Source of the DNA: Burkholderia pyrrocinia | GTDB lineage: Bacteria; Pseudomonadota; Gammaproteobacteria; Burkholderiales; Burkholderiaceae | Direction: 5' to 3' | Length of the DNA: 64,000 nucleotides | NCBI RefSeq assembly: GCF_001028665.1 | Contig: NZ_CP011503.1 | Span: forward strand, 744,001 to 808,000 | Shown here: piece by piece, positions 28,860 through 38,315 of the stretch | Position numbering within the stretch: the stretch's first letter is position 1 | Layout of the letters: the number at the start of each line of letters is the position of its first letter | Position numbers and translations under genes: made by a program | Notes under the pieces: model-generated | Databases searched by the model: none | Told to the model about the DNA's origin: nothing | Seen by the model: the letters and a program-made list of their open reading frames with translations, nothing else

Positions 28860-29579
28860 ATGAGCGACACCCTGACCACGGCGATGATCTTCGCCGCCGG
28901 GCGCGGCGAACGGATGCGCCCGCTGACCGACACCCGCCCGAAGCCGCTGCTCGAAGCGGGCGGCAAGCCGCTGATCGTCTGGCAGATCGAAGCGCTCGCG
29001 CGCGCGGGCATCGAGACGATCGTGATCAACCATGCGTGGCTCGGCGAACGGATCGAGGCCGCGCTCGGCGACGGTTCGCGCTGGGGCGTGCGGCTCGCGT
29101 ATTCGGCCGAGGGCGAAGCGCTGGAGACCGCGGGCGGCATCGCGCAGGCGCTGCCGCTGCTCGAGCGCGACGGGCGGTCGACGGTGTTCGTCGCGGTGGC
29201 CGGCGACGTGTTCGCCGAGTTCGATTACGGGACGCTCGCCGCCCCTGCAGCGCGCATGTCGGCGCTCGACGCGCCCGCGATGCATCTCGTGATGGTGCCG
29301 AATCCGCCATTCCATCCGTCCGGCGACTTCGTACTCGGTGGCGACGGGCGCCTGTCGCTCGACGGTGGCGACCGCGTCACGTTCGGCAGCATCGGCCTGT
29401 ACGACACGCGGATGTTCCGCGATCTGGCACCCGGCACGCGACGCGCACTGACGCCGTACTTCCGCGCGACGATCGAGGCCGGCCGCGCGAGCGGCGAACT
29501 GTACGAAGGCATCTGGGAGAACGTCGGCACGCCCGCGCAGCTCGGCGAGCTCGACGCGCGGCTGCGCGCCACGGACTGA
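28860..29579 (+). CDS. murU: N-acetylmuramate alpha-1-phosphate uridylyltransferase MurU
   Basis: MurU makes UDP-MurNAc from MurNAc-1-phosphate, completing the AmgK/MurU salvage shortcut known in Pseudomonas to give intrinsic fosfomycin tolerance. The 239-residue nucleotidyltransferase has the pyrophosphorylase loop FAAGRGERMRPLTDTRPKPL (11-30) and a short C-terminus without an acetyltransferase helix. The ATG at 28860 is 22 nt after amgK; the frame extends upstream within amgK. Confidence 0.92.
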   Translation: MSDTLTTAMIFAAGRGERMRPLTDTRPKPLLEAGGKPLIVWQIEALARAGIETIVINHAWLGERIEAALGDGSRWGVRLAYSAEGEALETAGGIAQALPLLERDGRSTVFVAVAGDVFAEFDYGTLAAPAARMSALDAPAMHLVMVPNPPFHPSGDFVLGGDGRLSLDGGDRVTFGSIGLYDTRMFRDLAPGTRRALTPYFRATIEAGRASGELYEGIWENVGTPAQLGELDARLRATD

Positions 29580-29692
29580 CCGGACGACGGACGGACCAGC
29601 GGCGCGGCGCCGCGTCGTGCCTCTACGCCACCCGCGCCCTTGCGGCAGACCACCGCCTTCCCGCTGCGCGCCACGGCGCGCAGCACCGCCGC

Positions 29693-31600
29693 TTACGCGG
29701 CCTCGGCCTCTTCCCCGCCCGCCGCCGCGCGCTGCTGCTGCAGCGCCCACATCTGCGCATACAGTCCGTCCGCGCGCACGAGTTCGTCGTGCGTGCCGCG
29801 CTCGACGATCCGCCCGTGATCCATCACGAGGATCTGCTGCGCGTGCACGACCGTCGACAGCCGGTGCGCGATCACGAGCGTCGTGCGATGCCGCGCGATC
29901 TGGTCGAGCTCGTGCTGGATCGCGCGTTCCGAGCGCGAATCGAGCGCCGACGTCGCCTCGTCGAACAGCAGGACCGGCGGATCCTTCAGCAGCGTGCGCG
30001 CGATCGCGACGCGCTGCTTCTCGCCGCCCGACAGCTTCAGCCCGCGCTCGCCGACCGACGTGTCATAGCCCTTCGGCAAGCTCTCGATGAAATCGTGGAT
30101 GTGCGCGGCCCGCGCGGCCGCGACCACCTCGTCGCGGGTCGCGGTCGGCCGGCCATACGCGATGTTGTAGTAGATCGAGTCGTTGAACAGCACGGTGTCC
30201 TGCGGCACGATCCCGATCGATGCGCGCAGCGAATTCTGCGTGACGTCGCGAATGTCCTGGCCGTCGATCCGGATCGCGCCGCCCGCCTGCCGGTCGAGAT
30301 CGTAGAAACGAAACAGCAGGCGCGACAGCGTCGACTTCCCCGAGCCGCTGTGGCCGACCACCGCGGTCGTCGTGCCCGCGTCGATCGTGAACGTCACGTC
30401 GTGCAGGATCGGCCGCGCCGGCTCGTACGCGAAGTTCACGTGCTCGAAGCGCACCTGCGCGCCGGCCACCGCGAGCGGCTGCGCATCGGGCCGGTCCGCG
30501 ACTTCCTTCGCGGCCGACAGCAGCCCGAACATCCGGTCCATGTCGGTGAGGCTCTGCTTCAGCTCGCGATAGACGACGCCGAGAAAGTTCAGCGGAATAT
30601 AGAGCTGCAGCATGAACGTGTTGATCAGCACGAGATCGCCGAGCGTCAGCTTGCCCGCCAGCACGCCCTGCGTCGCGCGCCACAGGATGAACACGAGCCC
30701 CGTGCCGATGATCGCCTGCTGGCCGAAGTTCAGCACCGACAGCGAGTTCTGCGAGCGGATCGCGGCCTTGCGGTAGCGCTTCAGGTTCTCGTCGTAGCGC
30801 TGCGCTTCCCACTCCTCGTTGCCGAAATACTTCACCGTCTCGTAGTTGATCAGCGAATCGATCGCCCGCGAGTTCGCGCGCGAATCGAGTTCGTTCATCG
30901 TGCGGCGGAAGTGCGTGCGCCAGTTGGTGACCTTCACGGTGAACACGATGTACGTGACCAGCGCCGCGAACGTCACGTACGCGTAATAGGCCTCGTACTT
31001 GACCACGAAGAAACCGAGCACGAGCCCGACCTCGACGAGCGTCGGCAGGATGCTGTACAGCGAATACGAAATCAGTTGCTGGATGCCGCGCGTGCCGCGC
31101 TCGATGTCGCGCGACATGCCGCCCGTCTGGCGCTCCAGGTGAAACCGCAGCGACAGCCCGTGCAGGTGCCGGAACACCTGCAGCGCGAGCTGGCGCACCG
31201 CGCTCTCGGTGACCTTCGAGAACAGGATCTCGCGCAGCTCGGTAAACAGCGACGTCGACAGCCGCACGAACGCATACGCGACGACCAGCAGGCCGACGCC
31301 GCCCGCGAGCACGATGCCGGCCGACTGCTCGGCGCGGCCGAGCGCGGTGATCTGCTGCACGTAGGACAGGTGGTCGACGATGCGCTTCATCACGACCGGC
31401 ACGCCGAGGTTCGCGACCTTCGCGCCGATCAGGCAGGCGAGCGCAAGCGCGACGCGCCATTTGTAGGTGGTCAGGTACGGCAGCAGCGACCGGATGGTCT
31501 GCCAGTCGTTGCGGGGCCCGGTCGAAGCCGGCGCGGGCTCGCCGGAAGCAGGAAATCGGCGCATGGGGGAAGGATCGGCGGCGGTGCCGGGCGCTTTCAT
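29693..31600 (-). CDS. ABC transporter, fused permease-ATPase (Atm1/HMT1 type)
   Basis: This 635-residue half-transporter has an N-terminal six-helix ABC membrane domain (about 40-340) and a C-terminal ATPase with Walker A GHSGSGKST, signature LSGGEKQR, Walker B LLFDEATSALD and H-loop VIAHR. The membrane region resembles Atm1/HMT1-type exporters of glutathione- or Fe-S-linked metal complexes (VMKRIVDHL, and RGTRGIQQLISYSLYSILPT) more than MsbA. The start is uncertain: ATG at 31600 (chosen) or 31564, neither with a clear ribosome-binding site. It is divergent from a thioesterase gene. Confidence 0.85.
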   Translation of the reverse strand: MKAPGTAADPSPMRRFPASGEPAPASTGPRNDWQTIRSLLPYLTTYKWRVALALACLIGAKVANLGVPVVMKRIVDHLSYVQQITALGRAEQSAGIVLAGGVGLLVVAYAFVRLSTSLFTELREILFSKVTESAVRQLALQVFRHLHGLSLRFHLERQTGGMSRDIERGTRGIQQLISYSLYSILPTLVEVGLVLGFFVVKYEAYYAYVTFAALVTYIVFTVKVTNWRTHFRRTMNELDSRANSRAIDSLINYETVKYFGNEEWEAQRYDENLKRYRKAAIRSQNSLSVLNFGQQAIIGTGLVFILWRATQGVLAGKLTLGDLVLINTFMLQLYIPLNFLGVVYRELKQSLTDMDRMFGLLSAAKEVADRPDAQPLAVAGAQVRFEHVNFAYEPARPILHDVTFTIDAGTTTAVVGHSGSGKSTLSRLLFRFYDLDRQAGGAIRIDGQDIRDVTQNSLRASIGIVPQDTVLFNDSIYYNIAYGRPTATRDEVVAAARAAHIHDFIESLPKGYDTSVGERGLKLSGGEKQRVAIARTLLKDPPVLLFDEATSALDSRSERAIQHELDQIARHRTTLVIAHRLSTVVHAQQILVMDHGRIVERGTHDELVRADGLYAQMWALQQQRAAAGGEEAEAA

Positions 31601-31723
31601 CGGCGGCCGGCTCGCCCGCTTTCTCGTACAATTTGCGGACGTTGTATTGTCGCAGAAGCCGCTTCGCGCCGCTGCCGGCGGCCTCGCCGGCCAGCCTGCG
31701 CGCGGCGGTGAATTTATTACAGG

Positions 31724-32134
31724 ATGAAAGCCCCCGCCATGACCGATTCGACCCTCGAACTCCCGCAAAAACAGCCCGCGCTGCGCGTCGTCCCGCAACC
31801 GCACGACGCGAACGTCCACGGCGACGTGTTCGGCGGCTGGATCATGTCGCAGGTCGACATCGCCGGCTCGATCCCCGCGAGCCAGCGCGCGAATGGGCGC
31901 GTCGCGACGGTCGCGGTCAACTCGTTCGTGTTCAAGCAGCCGGTGTTCGTCGGCGATCTTTTGAGCTTCTACGCGACCATCACGCGCACCGGCAACACGT
32001 CGATCACGGTCGACGTCGAGGTGTACGCGCAGCGTATGCGCCTGATGGGCGAAATCGTGAAGGTTACCGAAGCGACGCTCACGTACGTCGCGACCGGCCC
32101 GGACCGCAAGCCACGGCAACTGCCGCCGCTCTGA
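31724..32134 (+). CDS. Acyl-CoA thioesterase, YciA family
   Basis: This 136-residue hotdog-fold protein has the family segment ANVHGDVFGGWIMSQVDIAG, in which the aspartate before the long helix is the catalytic acid. YciA-like enzymes hydrolyse a broad range of acyl-CoAs and may control free CoA or acyl-CoA pools. The start is ATG 31724 or ATG 31739 (five codons later); AGG directly precedes the first. It is divergent from the ABC transporter and convergent with the nitrate-reductase-associated gene. Confidence 0.9.
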   Translation: MKAPAMTDSTLELPQKQPALRVVPQPHDANVHGDVFGGWIMSQVDIAGSIPASQRANGRVATVAVNSFVFKQPVFVGDLLSFYATITRTGNTSITVDVEVYAQRMRLMGEIVKVTEATLTYVATGPDRKPRQLPPL

Positions 32135-32141
32135 CGGGCGA

Positions 32142-32163
32142 GTGCCGCGCTGCGGCGCGGCAC
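32142..32163. terminator. Stem-loop between convergent genes
   Basis: GTGCCGCG and CGCGGCAC form a perfect 8-bp stem with a 6-nt loop, 8 nt past the thioesterase stop and 9 nt past the stop of the opposing gene. There is no T-run. Confidence 0.45.
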
Positions 32164-32171
32164 GCGGCTCG

Positions 32172-32654
32172 TCAGTGCGTGGCCGTCAGCCCGAACTCCC
32201 GCATCGCGGGCAGGAAATCGTGATTCAGCTTCGGCTTGCGCGACAGCTTCACCAGCACGTAGCGCTGGAACGGCGCGAGCCGCTGCCACTGCGCGAGTGC
32301 GGGCGCCGACAGCCCGGCCAGCGCGCTCTGCTGCACGAGCGACTCCGGCACCGTGTCGGTGGCGCGCCAGGTCGGCTGCTCGTCCGGCTGGAACCACGAC
32401 GGTTCGAGATCGGCGTGCGTGCGCAGCATCTCGAACAGCGCGTGATCGAAATTGGGCTCGATCGCGGTGTCGTCGTCGGCCGGAAAGCGCGCAAGCAGCT
32501 TGCGGTCCTCGAGCGGCAGCAGTTGCCATTGCTCGAGCGAAATCCGCAGACCGAAGCGGTCGAGATTGAAACGCACGATCATCGGGATGTACGTGAAGTT
32601 TTCCGACGAATCGTGTTCGAAGTTGAATAGCAACGGAGCGTCGCTGAGTCCCAT
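32172..32654 (-). CDS. Nitrate-reductase-associated family protein
   Basis: This 160-residue soluble protein is recognised as the Nitr_red_assoc family from LFNFEHDSSENFTYIPMIVR at the N-terminus and the C-terminal ALAQWQRLAPFQRYVLVKL. Its biochemical role is not known; members occur beside nitrate/molybdenum enzyme genes in cyanobacteria and proteobacteria. Here it is divergent from fdhD, a molybdoenzyme accessory gene, which fits that theme, although no nitrate reductase or formate dehydrogenase structural gene is in the window. The ATG at 32654 is chosen over an extension to 32858 that overlaps the fdhD promoter. Confidence 0.8.
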   Translation of the reverse strand: MGLSDAPLLFNFEHDSSENFTYIPMIVRFNLDRFGLRISLEQWQLLPLEDRKLLARFPADDDTAIEPNFDHALFEMLRTHADLEPSWFQPDEQPTWRATDTVPESLVQQSALAGLSAPALAQWQRLAPFQRYVLVKLSRKPKLNHDFLPAMREFGLTATH

Positions 32655-32775
32655 GGTCGTTACCTGACGTGGCGGATGCCGGCGCGGCCGGCCTGCCTGA
32701 GGTATTTTAGAACCTCTGCGCGCGGGCGGCGGACACGATTGTCGCCGGCCGTGCTTCGAATCAACGGGAGTGCTC

Positions 32776-33624
32776 GTGAATCCGACCGAATCCGACGAAC
32801 TGCGCGACGAACTGCGCGCCGACCCGCGCGGCGCGATCGAACTGTCCGTGAGCCGCACGCGCGGCGGCGCCGTCGAAACCGCGCACGACTACGTGGGCCA
32901 GGAATGGCCCGTCGCACTCGTCTTCAACGGCATCTCGCACGCGGTGATGATGTGTACGCCGTGCGACCTCGAGGCGTTCGCGGTCGGCTTCGCGATCTCG
33001 GAAGGGATCGTCGCGCGCGGCAGCGACATCAAGGACATCGAGGTGATCCTGCACGCCGACGCGCCGTTGCCGCACGCGGAAGTGCACCTGGAAGTCGTCC
33101 AGCAGGCGTTCGCCGCACTGAAGGACCGGCGCCGCGCACTCGCGGGCCGCACCGGGTGCGGCGTGTGCGGGATCGAAAGCATCGACCTGCTCGACCTCGC
33201 GCCCGAACGCGTGCCCGACACGGGCTTTCTCGCACGCCTCGCGCCCGACGCGCTGGCGCGCGCGGCGCACGGGCTGCCGGCCCACCAGGCGCTCACGCAG
33301 CTCACGGGCGGCCTGCATGCGGCCGCGTGGTGCGACGCAACAGGCGCGATCCGGATCGCGTTCGAGGACGTCGGCCGCCACAATGCGCTGGACAAGCTGA
33401 TCGGCTCGCTCGTGCTGTCGCGCGCCGATACGACCGACGGCTTCGTGTTCCTGTCGAGCCGCGCGAGCTACGAGCTCGTGCGCAAGGCCGCACGGGTCGG
33501 CATCCCGATGGTCGCGACCATTTCCGCGCCGTCGTCGCTCGCGATCGAGATCGCGAAGGCGGCCGGCCTGCGGCTCGTCAGCTTCTGCCGCGAAACCGGC
33601 CACGTCGACTACGGCACGGCCTGA
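32776..33624 (+). CDS. fdhD: Formate dehydrogenase sulfurtransferase FdhD
   Basis: FdhD transfers sulfur from IscS to the molybdenum cofactor of formate dehydrogenases, an essential step for their activity. The 282-residue protein has the redox/sulfur-carrying CGVC motif (C128, C131) in RTGCGVCGIES, and FEDVGRHNALDKLIG and SRASYELV of the family. I start at GTG 32776 because GGAG sits 5 nt upstream; GTG 32770 would add two residues. The formate dehydrogenase itself must be encoded elsewhere. Confidence 0.95.
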   Translation: MNPTESDELRDELRADPRGAIELSVSRTRGGAVETAHDYVGQEWPVALVFNGISHAVMMCTPCDLEAFAVGFAISEGIVARGSDIKDIEVILHADAPLPHAEVHLEVVQQAFAALKDRRRALAGRTGCGVCGIESIDLLDLAPERVPDTGFLARLAPDALARAAHGLPAHQALTQLTGGLHAAAWCDATGAIRIAFEDVGRHNALDKLIGSLVLSRADTTDGFVFLSSRASYELVRKAARVGIPMVATISAPSSLAIEIAKAAGLRLVSFCRETGHVDYGTA

Positions 33625-33640
33625 TCCCGAGCGCGGAATC

Positions 33641-33664
33641 GCGCCGGCGTTCCGCCGCCGGCGC
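33641..33664. terminator. Stem-loop between convergent fdhD and enoyl-CoA hydratase genes
   Basis: GCGCCGGC and GCCGGCGC form a perfect 8-bp stem with an 8-nt loop in the 51-bp convergent gap. There is no T-run on either side. Confidence 0.45.
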
Positions 33665-33675
33665 GGCCTGCTGCG

Positions 33676-34443
33676 TCAGTCGAACTGACGGAAATCCGGC
33701 TTGCGCTTCTCGAAGAACGCCGTCATCGCCTCGCGCGCTTCCGGCGCGCGCAGCATTGCGGAGAAGTGGCCCGCCTCCTCGGCCATCCGCGCGGCGGTAG
33801 CCACGCCGCCCGTATCCTTCAGCAGCGCCTTCGTCACGCGCAGCGACGACGCCGGCAGCGCGGCGAGCTTCGCCGCCTGCTTCGCCGCGAACGCATCGAG
33901 CTCGGCAGCCGGCAGCACGCGGTTGACGATCCCGATCCGGTGCGCTTCCAGTGCGTCGAACGCCTCGCCGAGCAGCAGCTTCTCCGCGGCGACCTGATGG
34001 CCGGCCAGGCGCGGCAACAGCACGCTCGATGCGGCTTCCGGGCACAGCCCGAGCTGCGCGAACGGCAGCGAGAACGCAGCGGTATCGGCCGCGTAGACCA
34101 GATCGCAGTGCAGCAGCATCGTCACGCCGACGCCGACCGCGATGCCCGGCACCGCGGCCACGATCGGCTTCTGTGCGCTGCTGATCCGCGCGAGAAACTG
34201 GAACACCGATGCGTTCTCGTCCTTCGGCGGCGACTTCAGGAAATCCTCGAGATCGTTCCCCGCGCTGAAATTGCCGTCGCTGCCGCGCAGCAGGATCACG
34301 CGGACCACCTTGTCTTCCTGCGCGTCGGCCAGTGCATCGGCCATCGTCTGGTACATCGCCGCCGTCAGCGCGTTCTTCTTCGCCGGGCGCGCGATCGTGA
34401 TCGTCATTACGCCGTCGGCGCGTTCCACTTGAATTTCGGCCAC
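33676..34443 (-). CDS. Enoyl-CoA hydratase/isomerase
   Basis: This 255-residue crotonase-fold protein has the oxyanion-hole segments GSDGNFSAGNDLEDF and AVPGIAVGVGVTMLLHCDLV. The position after the second oxyanion hole differs from the classical Glu-Glu hydratase pair, so it may be an isomerase or a hydratase of unusual chain specificity. The start is GTG at 34443, supported by AAAGGAG 6 nt upstream. It follows the thiolase after a good terminator, so it is the last member of the beta-oxidation cluster and may be transcribed separately. Confidence 0.87.
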   Translation of the reverse strand: MAEIQVERADGVMTITIARPAKKNALTAAMYQTMADALADAQEDKVVRVILLRGSDGNFSAGNDLEDFLKSPPKDENASVFQFLARISSAQKPIVAAVPGIAVGVGVTMLLHCDLVYAADTAAFSLPFAQLGLCPEAASSVLLPRLAGHQVAAEKLLLGEAFDALEAHRIGIVNRVLPAAELDAFAAKQAAKLAALPASSLRVTKALLKDTGGVATAARMAEEAGHFSAMLRAPEAREAMTAFFEKRKPDFRQFD

Positions 34444-34476
34444 AACCGTCTCCTTTGACTTTCCTCTACCGGAATG

Positions 34477-34512
34477 AAAAAACGGTGCGCGAGCTCGTGG
34501 CCCGCGCACCGT
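34477..34512 (-). terminator. Intrinsic terminator after the thiolase gene
   Basis: On the minus strand ACGGTGCGCG pairs perfectly with CGCGCACCGT (10 bp, 11-nt loop), followed by six T residues. It ends the acyl-CoA dehydrogenase-FadB-thiolase transcript before the hydratase gene. Confidence 0.88.
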
Positions 34513-34535
34513 CGTCGCTTTTCGTCGCGTCCCGC

Positions 34536-35735
<1,200 letters not shown>

Positions 35736-35766
35736 TTCAGACTCCTTGTCCGCTCTGTCCGCTCGC

Positions 35767-38202
35767 TCAGTTACGCACCGGCTTGCCGGTCTGCAACATG
35801 CCCATGATCCGTTCCTGCGTCTTCTGCGTGCCGAGCAGCTCGACGAACGCGCGGCGCTCGAGCGCGAGCAGCCACTGCTCGTCGACGAGGCTGCCGGCTT
35901 CGACGTCGCCGCCGCACACGGCTTCCGCGATGCGGCTCGCGATCAGGTAATCGTGGTCGCTGATGAAGCGGCCGTCACGCATGTTGACGAGCGATGCCTT
36001 GATCGTCGCGATCGCAGAGCGACCCGCGACCGGCACGTCCTTCGCCCGCAGCGGTGCGCGGTAGCCGGTGGCAGCCAGTGCGCGCGCTTCCTTCTTCGCG
36101 GTGTCGAGCAGTTCGAACACGTTGAAGATGATCGTGTCGGACGGCTTCAGGTAGCCCATCGCACGCGCATCGTGCGCGGACGCCGACACCTTCGCCATCG
36201 CCGCGTTCTCGAACGACTTCGTGACGAACTTCAGGATGTCGGTGGTCGCGTTCGCGGCCGTTGCGGCATCGGCCGCGCGCAGCGCCGCTTCCTTCAGGCC
36301 GCCGCCCGCCGGCACCAGGCCGACGCCCACTTCGACGAGACCGATGTAGCTCTCGACGTGCACGACGCGCTTCGCGCTGTGCAGCATCAGCTCGCACCCG
36401 CCGCCGAGCGCGATGCCCGACACGGCTGCAACGACCGGCACGTTCGCGTACTTCACGCGCAGCATGCCTTCCTGGAATTTCTTCACGAACGGCTCGATGC
36501 CCTTGGCGCCGCCCATCATGAACGCGGGCATCGCCTCTTCGAGGTTCGCGCCGGCCGAGAACGGGCCGCCCGGCGTGCCGAGCTTCAGCGACGTCGGCTG
36601 CCAGATCACCACGCCCTTGTAGTCCTTCTCCGCGAGTTCGATCGCCTGCACGAGGCCGTCGATCACGCTCGGTCCGATCGTGTTCATCTTCGACTTGAAC
36701 GACACGATCACGACGTCGTCCTCGCCCGCACGGTCGTCGACCCATGCGCGCACCGCGTCGGTCTCGAACAGCGTCTTGCCGTAGGTCTTCGGATCGGCGC
36801 CCGTTTCGCCCAGCAGCGGCGCGCGGAACACCTGCTTGCCGTACACCGCGAGATCCGAACGCGGCACGAAGCGCTGCGCTGCCGGCGCCCACGAGCCTTC
36901 GGCCGTGTGCACGCCGCCCTGCTCGGCAACCGGGCCTTCGAGCACCCACGACGGCAGCGGCACGTTCGCGAGTGCCTTGCCGGCCGCGATGTCTTCCTGC
37001 ACCCACTCGGCGACCTGCTTCCAGCCGGCAGCCTGCCAGCCTTCGAACGGGCCTTCGTTCCAGCCGAAGCCCCAGCGGATCGCGAGGTCGACGTCGCGCG
37101 CGTTGTCGGCGATCGACTCGAGATGCACGCCGATGTAGTGGAACACGTCGCGGAAGATCGACCACAGGAACTGCGCATGCGGATGGTCCGTCTCGCGCAG
37201 CAGCTTCAGGCGCTCGGCCGGCGGACGCTTCAGGATGCGGCCGACGGTTTCGTCCGCCTTCGCGCCCGAGTCGACGTAGGTGCCCGTCTTCGCGTCGAGC
37301 ACCTTGATCGCCTTGCCTTCCTTCTTGTAGAAGCCACCGCCCGTCTTCTGGCCCAGCGCACCCTGCTTCACCAGTTCGGCGAGCACGGCGGGTGTCTGGT
37401 AGACCGGGAAGAACGGATCGTCGGCGAGGTTGTCCTGCATCGTCTTGATCACGTGCGCCATCGTGTCGAGGCCGACCACGTCGGCGGTGCGGAACGTCGC
37501 CGACTTCGCGCGGCCGAGACGGCTGCCCGTCAGGTCGTCGACTTCGTCGAAGCGCAGGCCGAACTTCGCGGCCTCGGTGATCACCGCGAGGATCGAGAAG
37601 ATGCCGACGCGGTTCGCGATGAAGTTCGGCGTGTCCTTCGCGCGCACGACACCCTTGCCGACGATGCTCGTCAGGAACGTCTCGAGCTGGTCGAGGATTT
37701 CCGGGCGCGTATGCGCGGTCGGGATCAGCTCGACGAGGTGCATGTAGCGCGGCGGGTTGAAGAAGTGCACGCCGCAGAAGCGCGACTTCAGCTCGTCCGA
37801 GAAACCTTCGGACAGCTTCGTGATCGACAGGCCCGACGTGTTGGTCGCGAAGATCGCGTTCGGCGCGATGTGCGGCGCGACCTTCTTGTACAGGTCGTGT
37901 TTCCAGTCCATCCGCTCGGCGATCGCCTCGATCACGACGTCGCATTCGGCCAGCTTCGCGATGTCGTCCTCGTAGTTCGCTGCTTCGAGGTACTTCGCGT
38001 CGTCCTTCACGCCGAACGGCGCGGGCGACAGCTTCTTCAGGTTCTCGATCGCCTTCAGCGCGATCGCGTTTTTCGGGCCTTCCTTGGCCGGCAGGTCGAA
38101 CAGCAGCACCGGCACGCGCGCGTTGATGAGGTGCGCGGCGATCTGCGCGCCCATCACGCCGGCGCCCAGCACGGCGACCTTGCGAATCAGGAAATTGCTC
38201 AC
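35767..38202 (-). CDS. FadB-type 3-hydroxyacyl-CoA dehydrogenase / enoyl-CoA hydratase
   Basis: The 811-residue bifunctional protein has the dehydrogenase first (NAD motif VAVLGAGVMGAQIAAHL, residues 9-25; 3HCDH domains to about 400) and a crotonase domain near the C-terminus (about 500-700). That order is reversed relative to E. coli FadB and matches the FadN/HbdA-like bacterial enzymes. The start is GTG at 38202 with GGAG 7 nt upstream. It performs the middle two steps of beta-oxidation between the dehydrogenase and thiolase encoded on either side. Confidence 0.92.
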   Translation of the reverse strand: MSNFLIRKVAVLGAGVMGAQIAAHLINARVPVLLFDLPAKEGPKNAIALKAIENLKKLSPAPFGVKDDAKYLEAANYEDDIAKLAECDVVIEAIAERMDWKHDLYKKVAPHIAPNAIFATNTSGLSITKLSEGFSDELKSRFCGVHFFNPPRYMHLVELIPTAHTRPEILDQLETFLTSIVGKGVVRAKDTPNFIANRVGIFSILAVITEAAKFGLRFDEVDDLTGSRLGRAKSATFRTADVVGLDTMAHVIKTMQDNLADDPFFPVYQTPAVLAELVKQGALGQKTGGGFYKKEGKAIKVLDAKTGTYVDSGAKADETVGRILKRPPAERLKLLRETDHPHAQFLWSIFRDVFHYIGVHLESIADNARDVDLAIRWGFGWNEGPFEGWQAAGWKQVAEWVQEDIAAGKALANVPLPSWVLEGPVAEQGGVHTAEGSWAPAAQRFVPRSDLAVYGKQVFRAPLLGETGADPKTYGKTLFETDAVRAWVDDRAGEDDVVIVSFKSKMNTIGPSVIDGLVQAIELAEKDYKGVVIWQPTSLKLGTPGGPFSAGANLEEAMPAFMMGGAKGIEPFVKKFQEGMLRVKYANVPVVAAVSGIALGGGCELMLHSAKRVVHVESYIGLVEVGVGLVPAGGGLKEAALRAADAATAANATTDILKFVTKSFENAAMAKVSASAHDARAMGYLKPSDTIIFNVFELLDTAKKEARALAATGYRAPLRAKDVPVAGRSAIATIKASLVNMRDGRFISDHDYLIASRIAEAVCGGDVEAGSLVDEQWLLALERRAFVELLGTQKTQERIMGMLQTGKPVRN

Positions 38203-38315
38203 GGGATGTCTCCGGATAATGTCGTGCAGCGCGGGATGTGAGGGCTGCACAGCGTAGTGAGTACCAGGAACCGTTGCGTTCGGACGGCACGCATCGCGCA
38301 CCGCCCGGACTCGCG

